Shown here in pieces: positions 25,279 to 32,720 of a stretch of 64,000 nucleotides of DNA. Positions within the stretch are counted from its first letter, which is position 1, and every line of letters begins with the position of its first letter. The position numbers and the translations under genes are program-made. Source of the stretch: Ruminococcus sp. Lineage in GTDB: Bacteria; Bacillota; Clostridia; Oscillospirales; Acutalibacteraceae. Location of the stretch: the NCBI GenBank assembly GCA_004555265.1, contig SFIQ01000003.1, positions 1 through 64,000 on the forward strand, given 5' to 3'. The notes beneath the pieces are model-generated. The model made no database searches. It worked only from the letters and a program-made list of their open reading frames with translations, and was not told where the DNA came from.

Positions 25279-26252
25279 TATAAATTCTCCTTATACCAGT
25301 CAATCGCAAGTTTAATGCCGTCCTCGAAGCTGTAATCGGGGTCATAGCCCAAAAGGCGTTTTGCCTTGGAAATATCGGCGTTGGAATGTTTAATATCCCC
25401 TTTGCGGTCGGGGCCGAAATTCGGTTCGATATTGACGCCCAAGGCTTTTGTCAGCCCGTAGTAAATGTCAATGAGATACTCTCTGCCGCCGTAAGCGATG
25501 TTGTACGCCTCGCCTGCCGCTTCGTGGGGGGCAAGGCAGGCTTTTAAGTTCGCCTCGATAACATTGTCAATATAGGTAAAGTCACGGCTTTGCTTGCCGT
25601 CGCCGTTAATGGTGGGCGTTTCGCCGCGCATTAACTGCTTTAAAAACTTCGGGATAACCGCCGCATACGCGCCGTCGGGGTCTTGCCGACGCCCGAACAC
25701 ATTGAAATAGCGCATACCGTAGGTATCAAGCCCATAAAACTTGGTGTAGAGTTTCGCCCATTCCTCGTCACAGCGTTTGGTGAGCGCATAGGGGGAAAGG
25801 AGATTGCCCTCCCGCCCCTCGGTTTTGGGGAGATTAGGCTCATCGCCGTACACGGAAGAAGACGACGCATAAACAAATTTCTTTACGCCGTTCTGCCTTG
25901 CGGCTTCCAGCATATTCAAAGTGCCCTCGATATTGTTTTTGCAGTAGAAAATCGGCATTTCAAGGCTTCTCGGCACACTGCCCCACGCCGCCTGATTTAA
26001 AACAAAATCCACGCCTTCGCAGGCTTTCATACAAGTATCTAAATCCTGAATATCGCCTTTTATGAAGGTGTAATTCGGATTGTCTTTGAACATATCCACA
26101 TTTTCCTGCTTGCCGGTGGAAAGGTCGTCAAGTGCTTTTACTTTACAGCCTTTTGCAAGGATTGCCTCGCACAAATTCGAGCCGATGAAGCCCGCCGCCC
26201 CCGTGACAAGAAAGGTAGAATTTTCGGGGAATGTTAACGCCTGATAGCCCAT
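25278..26252 (-). CDS. UDP-GlcNAc/GalNAc 4-epimerase, WbpP/TviC-like
   Basis: 324 residues of the extended SDR family. NAD loop VTGAAGFIGSNLCEA, DDLSTGKQENV (about residue 43), NQAAWGSVPRSLEMP (about 87, in the WbpP/WbgU style), YASSSSVYGDEPNLPKTE and catalytic YALTKRCDEEW (Tyr/Lys, about 147), then MRYFNVFGRRQDPDGAYAAV (about 170-189). This subgroup interconverts UDP-GlcNAc and UDP-GalNAc. Together with the dehydrogenase next door it should supply UDP-GalNAcA. The start at 26252 has GGAGG 8 bp upstream. Confidence 0.85.
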   Translation of the reverse strand: MGYQALTFPENSTFLVTGAAGFIGSNLCEAILAKGCKVKALDDLSTGKQENVDMFKDNPNYTFIKGDIQDLDTCMKACEGVDFVLNQAAWGSVPRSLEMPIFYCKNNIEGTLNMLEAARQNGVKKFVYASSSSVYGDEPNLPKTEGREGNLLSPYALTKRCDEEWAKLYTKFYGLDTYGMRYFNVFGRRQDPDGAYAAVIPKFLKQLMRGETPTINGDGKQSRDFTYIDNVIEANLKACLAPHEAAGEAYNIAYGGREYLIDIYYGLTKALGVNIEPNFGPDRKGDIKHSNADISKAKRLLGYDPDYSFEDGIKLAIDWYKENL

Positions 26253-26254
26253 TT

Positions 26255-27574
26255 TTACAACCTCCAATAATTATAGCCTGCCGCTTCGTATGCTTTGCGG
26301 TCAAGAAGGCCTTTAATATCCACAAGTACCTTTTGAGAATTGTCTCCCGCTTTGAACATCTTGTCAAAGTCGGCGGCGGAAAGGTCTTTAAACTGCTCGT
26401 GGGCAACTGCCAAAATCACAGCGTCGCAGTCTTTGATGCTTGCCATATCCACAAATCGGATACCGTACAGACGCTTTGCCTCGTCCGCATCGGCGGCAGG
26501 GTCAGCGATTTCGGCGGTAATGCCGTATTCTTTCAGTTCGTTGTAAATATCCACAATCTTTGTATTTCTTGTGTCGGGGCAATTCTCCTTAAATGTAAAA
26601 CCGAGAATGGCAACCTTTGCGTTCTTAATGGAAACATCGGCTTTGATTAAGTTTTTCACGGTGCTTTCCGCAACATATTTGCCCATATCGTCGTTAATGC
26701 GTCTGCCCGACAGGATAATCTGGCTGTGATAGCCCATTTCCTCCGCCTTGTAGGTGAGGTAGTAGGGGTCAACGCCGATGCAGTGCCCGCCCACAAGACC
26801 GGGATAGAATTTTAAGAAATTCCATTTTGTGCCCGCCGCTTTTAAAACGGATTGGGTATCAATACCCATTTTGTTGAAAATGATGGAAAGTTCATTCATA
26901 AAGGCGATGTTGATGTCGCGCTGGCTGTTTTCAATCACCTTTGCCGCCTCGGCAACTTTGATGCTTTCGGCACGGTGCACACCTGCTTCCACCACCAATT
27001 CATAAACTTTGGCAACCTCGTCCAAGGTTTCTTCGTCCATACCGCTGACGATTTTGGTAATGGTTTCCAATCTATGTACCTTGTCGCCGGGGTTAATGCG
27101 CTCGGGAGAATAGCCAACCTTGAAATCTACGCCACATTTGAGCCCTGACTCTCTTTCGAGAATCGGCACGCAAACATCTTCCGTAACACCGGGATAAACG
27201 GTACTCTCATACACCACGATTGCGCCTTTTGTAAGATTTCTGCCCACAATTTCGGAAGCACCCTCCACAGGGGTTAAATCGGGGGTGTGGTCATCGTTTA
27301 CAGGTGTGGGCACGGCGACAATGTGGAATTTCGCCTCTTTGAGTTTGCTTTCATCGGCGGTAAAATCCACCGTGCAGGCTTTGATTGCCTCGTTACCCAC
27401 CTCATTTGTGGGGTCAATGCCGTTTTTGTAAAGTTCGATTTTCTTGGCATTTAAATCAAAGCCGACAACCTTGACTTTTTTTGAAAAGGCAACGGCAATG
27501 GGCATACCCACATAGCCGAGGCCCACCAGCGAAATTTTTTCTTCACCGTTTACGATTTTTTCATACAAGGACAT
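26255..27574 (-). CDS. Nucleotide sugar dehydrogenase, WbpO/TviB-like
   Basis: 439 residues of the UDP-glucose/UDP-HexNAc 6-dehydrogenase family. Motifs: ISLVGLGYVGMPIAVAFSKK (NAD loop), VYESTVYPGVTEDVC (about residue 120), YSPERINPGDKVH (about 155), NSQRDINIAFMNEL (about 218, with the catalytic lysine region just before) and GLVGGHCIGVDPYYLTYKA (catalytic Cys, about 258-276). FTFKENCPDTRN follows at about 330. The GGHCIGVDPYYL type belongs to HexNAc dehydrogenases, so UDP-GalNAc or UDP-GlcNAc to the uronate is likely. It overlaps the upstream glycosyltransferase by 14 bp. Confidence 0.85.
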   Translation of the reverse strand: MSLYEKIVNGEEKISLVGLGYVGMPIAVAFSKKVKVVGFDLNAKKIELYKNGIDPTNEVGNEAIKACTVDFTADESKLKEAKFHIVAVPTPVNDDHTPDLTPVEGASEIVGRNLTKGAIVVYESTVYPGVTEDVCVPILERESGLKCGVDFKVGYSPERINPGDKVHRLETITKIVSGMDEETLDEVAKVYELVVEAGVHRAESIKVAEAAKVIENSQRDINIAFMNELSIIFNKMGIDTQSVLKAAGTKWNFLKFYPGLVGGHCIGVDPYYLTYKAEEMGYHSQIILSGRRINDDMGKYVAESTVKNLIKADVSIKNAKVAILGFTFKENCPDTRNTKIVDIYNELKEYGITAEIADPAADADEAKRLYGIRFVDMASIKDCDAVILAVAHEQFKDLSAADFDKMFKAGDNSQKVLVDIKGLLDRKAYEAAGYNYWRL

Positions 27575-28688
27575 GTTCTTTCTCTCCCTTTATATTCAGG
27601 TAACTGCACATATCTGCATTCACTGTATTGACATCAAATTTTTGCCTGCAATATGCGGCGCTTTTTGCGCCCATTTCGGCAACCCATTGCGGATTTTCCA
27701 CAAATGCAAGCATTTTTTCCGCAAGGGCTTCGGCGTCTTTCACCGGCACCAAAAATCCCGTTTCGCCGTTTTTGACCGTTTCACGGCACCCCGGCGCGTC
27801 GGTGGTAATCACCGCCCGCCCCATGGACATGGCTTCCAGCACCGTTCTCGGTGTTCCCTCTCGGTACGAGGGCAACACATACACCGAACATTGCTTATAA
27901 TAATCGGCAACCGTATCGGTTTCGCCGAAATGCTCAATAATGCCACGGTCAATATAACCTTTTAAATCCGCTTCGGACAGGGAATCCTGTATCCCTTCGC
28001 AAGCACCGAGGAGCATACAGCGTACCTCGGGGTGTTTTTCTTTCACGATTTCACAGGCTTTTAAGTATTCGCGGATACCCTTTGAGTACATCACCCTTGA
28101 CAGCATAAAGAAAGTCATCTGTTCGGGGTACGGCACAACGGGGAATCGCTCTGTATTCACGCCTGAACCGTTTACAATACGGCATTTTTCTTCTGCCACC
28201 AAATGCTCACGCACAAACTGTGCTTTGTCGTCGCTATTCTGGAAAATCGCCACATCGGCACAGCGGAATGCCCGTTTGTAAAGCACAGACATCACGGCTT
28301 TAATGAGTTTTGCCTTTTTCGTTTGGGCGGTAAACGCATACCCTGCGCCCGTCACCATGGCGACGATATGCCCGACGCCCGCTTTTTTTGCGGCAATGGA
28401 GCCGTATATGACGGGTTTTGAGGTGTATCCCAATGTGACATCGGGCTTTTCTTTTTTGAACAGGTCGCAAAGCGCTTTTTGATATTCCAAGTCTTTTAGG
28501 GGGTTGACGCCGTTTTTGTTCATGGGGATTTCCACAAACCGAGCGCCCAAAGCCTCGATTTTTTCCACATTGTCACGGTTCGGACCGGTTACGATAACCT
28601 CATAGCCGCTTTCGATGATTTTCCGTATCAAATCGCCTCGAAAATTATAGGCGGTTCGGTTTTTGGGAGAGATTAAAATAAACTTCAT
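27561..28688 (-). CDS. Glycosyltransferase family 4, PglA-like
   Basis: 375 residues, GT-B fold. MKFILISPKNRTAYNFRGDL at the start, then DVTLGYTSKPVIYGSIAAKK (about residue 84), AMVTGAGYAFT, VNGSGVNTERFPVVPYP (about 181) and MLSRVMYSKGIREYLKA (about 204). The donor-site EX7E region is PSYREGTPRTVLEAMSMGRA (about 282-301). This set is typical of enzymes adding HexNAc or uronate to the first sugar-diphospho-undecaprenol, as PglA does after PglC. The start at 28688 fits the family N-terminus and forms an ATGA overlap with the upstream dehydrogenase. Confidence 0.8.
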   Translation of the reverse strand: MKFILISPKNRTAYNFRGDLIRKIIESGYEVIVTGPNRDNVEKIEALGARFVEIPMNKNGVNPLKDLEYQKALCDLFKKEKPDVTLGYTSKPVIYGSIAAKKAGVGHIVAMVTGAGYAFTAQTKKAKLIKAVMSVLYKRAFRCADVAIFQNSDDKAQFVREHLVAEEKCRIVNGSGVNTERFPVVPYPEQMTFFMLSRVMYSKGIREYLKACEIVKEKHPEVRCMLLGACEGIQDSLSEADLKGYIDRGIIEHFGETDTVADYYKQCSVYVLPSYREGTPRTVLEAMSMGRAVITTDAPGCRETVKNGETGFLVPVKDAEALAEKMLAFVENPQWVAEMGAKSAAYCRQKFDVNTVNADMCSYLNIKGEKEHVLV

Positions 28689-29605
28689 TTTTCCGCTCTC
28701 TCTTTCAAAAAGGTTTTTATGTTTTGCAGCATTACGCTGAATAAGCGCTCGTTGTTTTTCGGGGAAACAAAGGAGTTGTGGGGCGTAATAACCACATTTT
28801 CCATTTCCCACAAGGGACTTTCTTGCGGCAAGGGCTCGTCCGCAAATACATCCAGCACCGCACCGCCGAGATTGCCGCTTACAAGCGCATCCGTCAAGTC
28901 TTTTTCCTTTACAACTGCACCTCTGGCAATGTTCACAAGAATTGCGCCGTTCTTGCAATGGGAAAAGCGTTCCCCATGGAAAAAACCACGGGTGTCTTCG
29001 GTCAGCGGTAAGGTCAGCACGATGACATCTGCCGTTTTCAGCGCTTTATCAATTTCCTGCATTGGGAAATACGCATCATACACATCGCTTTGCGGCTTTA
29101 CAATATCCGCCGCTATCACTCGCATACCAAAGGCTTTGAACCGCACGGCACATTCCGTGCCCACCGAGCCGCAACCGACAATCAATGCCGTGTCGCCTTG
29201 CAGTTCTCTGACTTCCCTGTCCTTTTCCCAAAGGTGATTTTTTTGCTTTTCGGAAAAGGCGTTTAGGTGCTTATAAAGCGAAAGCACACCGCAAAGCGCC
29301 CATTCTGCCATGGGAACGCTGTAAACGCCCCTTGCGTTATAAAGCTCTATGCCCTTTTCCCGTATATAATCAAGGGGTACACGGTCGAGCCCCGCACTTG
29401 TCAACTGCACGAATTTTAGATTTTTGAATTCCGTTATATCGTGATACAAAAACAATCCGTTGCACACAACCGCGTCCACGGCGGCAAAATCGGTTTCAGG
29501 TGCGCCGCGTTCATCCTTTTGAAACACCAACTCCGCCCCCAAAGCGCGAAGGGCTTGCAACTGCGCCTCGGAAAAGGCGAATGCACCAGTCAAAAGCAGT
29601 CGCAT
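28685..29605 (-). CDS. D-2-hydroxyacid dehydrogenase family protein
   Basis: 306 residues. NAD-binding loop IVGCGSVGTECAVRF (about residue 142) and D-isomer catalytic residues in order: Arg in VNIARGAVVKEKD (about 224), Glu in VFADEPLPQESPLWE (about 252) and His in VITPHNSF (about 272). It should reduce a 2-keto acid or oxidise a D-2-hydroxy acid. It is placed between the aldolase and a glycosyltransferase with 1-4 bp overlaps, so it is a true operon member. It may provide a hydroxy-acid decoration or precursor; the substrate is unknown. Confidence 0.8.
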   Translation of the reverse strand: MRLLLTGAFAFSEAQLQALRALGAELVFQKDERGAPETDFAAVDAVVCNGLFLYHDITEFKNLKFVQLTSAGLDRVPLDYIREKGIELYNARGVYSVPMAEWALCGVLSLYKHLNAFSEKQKNHLWEKDREVRELQGDTALIVGCGSVGTECAVRFKAFGMRVIAADIVKPQSDVYDAYFPMQEIDKALKTADVIVLTLPLTEDTRGFFHGERFSHCKNGAILVNIARGAVVKEKDLTDALVSGNLGGAVLDVFADEPLPQESPLWEMENVVITPHNSFVSPKNNERLFSVMLQNIKTFLKERAEK

Positions 29606-30462
29606 TACTCCGCCCCTTTCGCCTGCGCCGCACGCGTTTTCTGTATCGTTGCCACAATCGTCTGCACGCGGCGCTGTGTATCCAAATGGCTTTGAGCCAA
29701 TTCCTGTACCGATTTTGCGGCGGCAACCGTTTCATAAGCGCGGAACGCTTTTGCACCCGTGCGGAAAGTTGCCCGAACCTCGTCTAAATTCGTGATTTTG
29801 GAAGTGTCGCAAAACGCGCGGGACAAAATCACCATTTGCGAGCCCAAACGGTAATGCTCGTCCACGATATTCTCCGCGGGCAACGGCACATCGCCGCCGA
29901 GTCTGCCCACCCCGCCGAAGCCGTAGGCAATCCCCTTTTCACGGAATTTTTTGCAAAGTTTCTCTGCCGTGCCGTCGGCAACCAGTTGGAACATAAAGGT
30001 CATTTGGTAGCCCAAATGCAAATCGTTTAAGCCGATATGGATTTCGTCAATGCCTGAAAGCGCCAAAATATCGTCGATACAGTCAACCGCTTCGGGCGTT
30101 TCACACAAAAGACACACCTTTGCTCTGCCGCCGACCAAACGGATAAAGGTTTCGACTTCGGTCGGCGTTTTGAAAAACGGCAACATCACAATGTCGGCAC
30201 CGTCTTGGATGACGCGGTCAATTTCCGCCTTGGAGCCGTCATACAACGGATTGACACGCACCAAAAGTTCGGCTGTTTGCAACGCGTTTTTTAAGGGCCG
30301 CACATCCGAGATGTCGTTATGGGAAATGACGGTGTCGAGGTGCCCTTGGCGCTCCTCTTTGCCGCGCAATTCCAAATCGAGAAAAATGCGGTCTACCGAG
30401 GCGTTCTCCGCAATTTGCGCCACCGTCGGGTTGTTGGTTAAATACATCAATTTCAGCGCCAT
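29605..30462 (-). CDS. HpcH/HpaI aldolase/citrate lyase family protein
   Basis: 285 residues, TIM-barrel pyruvate-type aldolase. Visible motifs are FLDLELRGKEERQGH near the N-terminus (arginines and glutamate of the substrate pocket), LVRVNPLYD (about residue 67), MLPFFKTPTEVE (about 92), the metal ligand Glu in CLLCETPEAVDCI (about 120) and Asp in IGLNDLHLGY (about 144). Family members add or release pyruvate or acetyl groups. Presence in a polysaccharide operon, coupled by TAATG on both sides, suggests synthesis of a branched or acid-substituted sugar. Product unknown. Confidence 0.75.
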   Translation of the reverse strand: MALKLMYLTNNPTVAQIAENASVDRIFLDLELRGKEERQGHLDTVISHNDISDVRPLKNALQTAELLVRVNPLYDGSKAEIDRVIQDGADIVMLPFFKTPTEVETFIRLVGGRAKVCLLCETPEAVDCIDDILALSGIDEIHIGLNDLHLGYQMTFMFQLVADGTAEKLCKKFREKGIAYGFGGVGRLGGDVPLPAENIVDEHYRLGSQMVILSRAFCDTSKITNLDEVRATFRTGAKAFRAYETVAAAKSVQELAQSHLDTQRRVQTIVATIQKTRAAQAKGAE

Positions 30463-31109
30463 TATTCCACCGTTTCACTTTCTGTCGCGGCAACCGTTTC
30501 CGCGTTCGGTTTTTGTACGGTCGCAACGGTATTTTCGTTGTCGGCATTTTTGAGCACCTTGAACACGGTCATAAACATAATTTTGATGTCCAGCCACAAA
30601 GACATATGGTCCACATACCAAACATTGAGTTCAATACGGCGGTTCCATTCCACATCTTTTCTGCCGTTGACCTGCGCCCAGCCCGTAATACCGGGGCGCA
30701 CTTCAAACATACGCAGTTGCTCTTTTGTGTATTCGGAATAGTCCCACGGGTGATAGGTCAGCGGCGGGCGGGGGCCTATAAAACTCATTTCGCCCTTTAA
30801 AATGTTGACAAACTGCGGCAGTTCGTCAAGGCTTGTCGCACGCAGGATTTTGCCGATTTTGGTTACTCTTGCGTCGCCTTTGCCGGAGTACACACCGCTG
30901 CCCTGCCCTTCCGCGCCGACACACATCGAACGGAATTTATATATTTCAAACACCTTGCCGTCCTTGCCGATGCGTTTTTGTTTAAAGATGGCGGGACCCT
31001 CGGAGGTCAGGCGCACAAGCAATGCCAGCAAAAGCAACAGCGGCGACAAAACCACCAGCGCAACCGCAGAAACCAAAATATCCAAAAAGCGTTTTATGTA
31101 GGTATACAA
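30462..31109 (-). CDS. Initiating sugar transferase, PglC/WcaJ type
   Basis: 215 residues, small polyprenyl-phosphate phosphoglycosyltransferase. One reentrant membrane helix near the N-terminus (FLDILVSAVALVVLSPLLLL) is followed by GPAIFKQKRIGKDGKVFEIY, the YKFRSM motif and the Asp-Glu pair in TSLDELPQFVNIL (about residue 88). FIGPRPP and RPGITGWAQVNGRKD are also present. It transfers a sugar phosphate onto undecaprenyl phosphate and starts the repeat unit. The start is taken as TTG 31109 with AAGGGGA 9-10 bp upstream; GTG 31139 has no ribosome site. It is the first gene of the operon. The last ~30 residues are low-complexity. Confidence 0.85.
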   Translation of the reverse strand: MYTYIKRFLDILVSAVALVVLSPLLLLLALLVRLTSEGPAIFKQKRIGKDGKVFEIYKFRSMCVGAEGQGSGVYSGKGDARVTKIGKILRATSLDELPQFVNILKGEMSFIGPRPPLTYHPWDYSEYTKEQLRMFEVRPGITGWAQVNGRKDVEWNRRIELNVWYVDHMSLWLDIKIMFMTVFKVLKNADNENTVATVQKPNAETVAATESETVE

Positions 31110-31154
31110 GAAAAACCGTTCCCCTTTCCTTTTCGGCACACATATACATTATAA

Positions 31155-31183
31155 AGTATACTTTTTTTGAGTACAAAAGTCAA
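31155..31183 (-). promoter_or_regulatory. Promoter of the 22-kb polysaccharide operon
   Basis: On the minus strand TTGACT (31178-31183), a 17-bp spacer and TATACT (31155-31160), 45 bp before the first start codon. A second TATAAT is 3 bp further on. No other convincing promoter was seen down to 9301. Confidence 0.75.
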
Positions 31184-31245
31184 TAAAAAGCACCGCCTGT
31201 ATTGCAAAACAGCAGCGGTAAATTTTGGGTAGTTTGCACAAATAG

Positions 31246-31281
31246 AAAAAGCGATTGAAACCGAAATTCCAATCGCTTTTT
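31246..31281. terminator. Terminator after the holin gene
   Basis: AAAAAGCGATTG (31246-31257) pairs with CAATCGCTTTTT (31270-31281). It ends the minus-strand lysis cassette just before the polysaccharide promoter region. Confidence 0.85.
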
Positions 31282-31289
31282 GCCTTAGA

Positions 31290-31541
31290 TTATTCGTCTT
31301 TTTGCAGTTGCTTTACCACCTGATTGCCGTACACCGCAACGCCTGTTATTAAAACGCCCTGTATGGCGGCGTCCACGGTAAGCCCGCCGATGCCGAATGC
31401 ACCGAGCACCCCGAACAAGAGCAAAAGTAACGGAATATACTTGTCGGGAATTTTCTCGATTTTTTTCAAGACCGAACCGAGAATATTGAGTACGGGAATG
31501 ATAATCAACATTTTTTCGGTGATATACTGTAAAATTTCCAT
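31290..31541 (-). CDS. Phage-type holin
   Basis: 83 residues. Two hydrophobic segments (KMLIIIPVLNILGSVLKK, then YIPLLLLLFGVLGAFGIGG) and a weaker third (VLITGVAVYGNQVV) precede a short charged tail ending KQLQKDE, the size and layout of small Gram-positive phage holins. Holins form membrane lesions that let the endolysin reach the wall. The gene follows an XhlA-like and a GH25 gene at 3-4 bp spacing, the standard lysis order. The start has GGAGG 7 bp upstream. Confidence 0.85.
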   Translation of the reverse strand: MEILQYITEKMLIIIPVLNILGSVLKKIEKIPDKYIPLLLLLFGVLGAFGIGGLTVDAAIQGVLITGVAVYGNQVVKQLQKDE

Positions 31542-31544
31542 AAA

Positions 31545-31820
31545 TCAGCCTCCTTGCATAACAGTCAGCAACAGCGCCGTACCGAGCCCCGTGCCGAGCG
31601 CCGACAGCACGGCACAAAGCAGATTGTCCCAAAATCGAACAGGGCGGTTACTGACAGCTTTGATGCTTTCTTTAAGCTCGCCCAAAGTCACCAACATACT
31701 GTCGAGCTTTGTATTGGTTTCGGCGCTTGCCACGGCAAAGCCGTTCACCTTGGAGAAAAGATGTTTTACATCTTCTTCGAGCGCTGTAATTCTGTGTTCA
31801 TACAAATCCTTTTCGGGCAT
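31545..31820 (-). CDS. XhlA-like coiled-coil/membrane protein of the lysis cassette
   Basis: 91 residues. The N-terminal ~60 residues are a heptad-rich helix (ITALEEDVKHLFSKV, later LVTLGELKESIKAV). One hydrophobic helix follows (LLCAVLSALGTGLGTALLLTV), ending at the C-terminus. This is the layout of the XhlA/hemolysin-like proteins found between endolysin and holin in Bacillus and Clostridium prophages, where they help membrane damage. The match is by layout and position, since the family has few fixed residues. Confidence 0.65.
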   Translation of the reverse strand: MPEKDLYEHRITALEEDVKHLFSKVNGFAVASAETNTKLDSMLVTLGELKESIKAVSNRPVRFWDNLLCAVLSALGTGLGTALLLTVMQGG

Positions 31821-31824
31821 ATGC

Positions 31825-32706
31825 TCACCTCAAATCGGCTTTGTTCACATAGCCTGTGACATGGTTTGCCATCGGCGTTTTGCCGGCACGCTCGGGCGAC
31901 GAGGTAATGCGGTATCTGCCGTTTATCTCTTTGCCGTCATAAATATAAAACGTGCCCGATTTTCGTGCTGCCGCCGCTTTTGCCGTTGCCGAAATATACA
32001 GCGGCGTATTGTGCAGCGTAACCATCATTTTCGGGGAAAACGGTGTGGCAGGTGCACTCGGCGCAGTCGGCGTGCCCGTCTTTTGATACCCGTTTAAGCC
32101 GTTTATTTGCATAATTTGCGGGTAGTTTTTATAGGCGTAATTTTTATCGACTCTGCCGTTGATCCCGTTAACCGTACCGCTTGACGTGTACTGCCAAAGC
32201 CCGTACGGGCGTGTAAAGGTTGTGGTTTCCGTCCAGTGCGCAAGCCAAATATCATATTTTTTGAAAATGTCTTCGCGCAGTTTGCTGTTGAGCCACGACA
32301 GATTCATATACACGCACACATAGTACCCCGCATTTTCCAATGTTTCGCAAAATGCGGCGACTATATCGGAAATTTCGTCTTTGGACAACGCTTTTTGCAC
32401 ATCATCCTCCACATCGTAGCAAATCGGAAATTCAAATGTTTTCCCCTTGATGAGCGAAAGGCAATAGGCAGCTTCTTCTTTCGCCTGCTGAACCGTTTTT
32501 GCGTAACTGTAATGATACGCGCCGACAGGAAGTCCCGCCGCTTTGGCATTTTTGTAGTTTTGGGCAAAGGTTTCGTCCGCCTGCCCCGGAAAACGCCCGT
32601 AGCCCGCGCGCAGCATGGCAAACTGCACGCCGTCGTTTTTCACCTTTTGCCAATCTATATTGCCCTGCCATTTGGACACATCAATCCCTGTGTATATTTT
32701 TTTCAT
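31825..32706 (-). CDS. GH25 lysozyme (endolysin)
   Basis: 293 residues. The GH25 muramidase domain (about 1-195) has IYTGIDVSKWQGNIDW with the first acidic residue, FAMLRAGYGRFPGQ, VGAYHYSYAKT and the catalytic pair in PICYDVEDD (about residue 95). WLAHWTETTTF and LWQYTSSGTVNGINGRVD close the domain. A proline/alanine linker (about 210-222) leads to a C-terminal SH3-like wall-binding segment (about 225-293). There is no signal peptide, so release depends on the holin. Order: BppU-like, GH25, XhlA-like, holin. Confidence 0.92.
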   Translation of the reverse strand: MKKIYTGIDVSKWQGNIDWQKVKNDGVQFAMLRAGYGRFPGQADETFAQNYKNAKAAGLPVGAYHYSYAKTVQQAKEEAAYCLSLIKGKTFEFPICYDVEDDVQKALSKDEISDIVAAFCETLENAGYYVCVYMNLSWLNSKLREDIFKKYDIWLAHWTETTTFTRPYGLWQYTSSGTVNGINGRVDKNYAYKNYPQIMQINGLNGYQKTGTPTAPSAPATPFSPKMMVTLHNTPLYISATAKAAAARKSGTFYIYDGKEINGRYRITSSPERAGKTPMANHVTGYVNKADLR

Positions 32707-32720
32707 AAAAATTCCTCCTG

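Noticed and set aside
31110..31139. GTG 31139 as start of the initiating sugar transferase
   Set aside because: No ribosome site precedes it; AAGGGGA is correctly spaced for TTG 31109, and the extra ten residues are not family-like.
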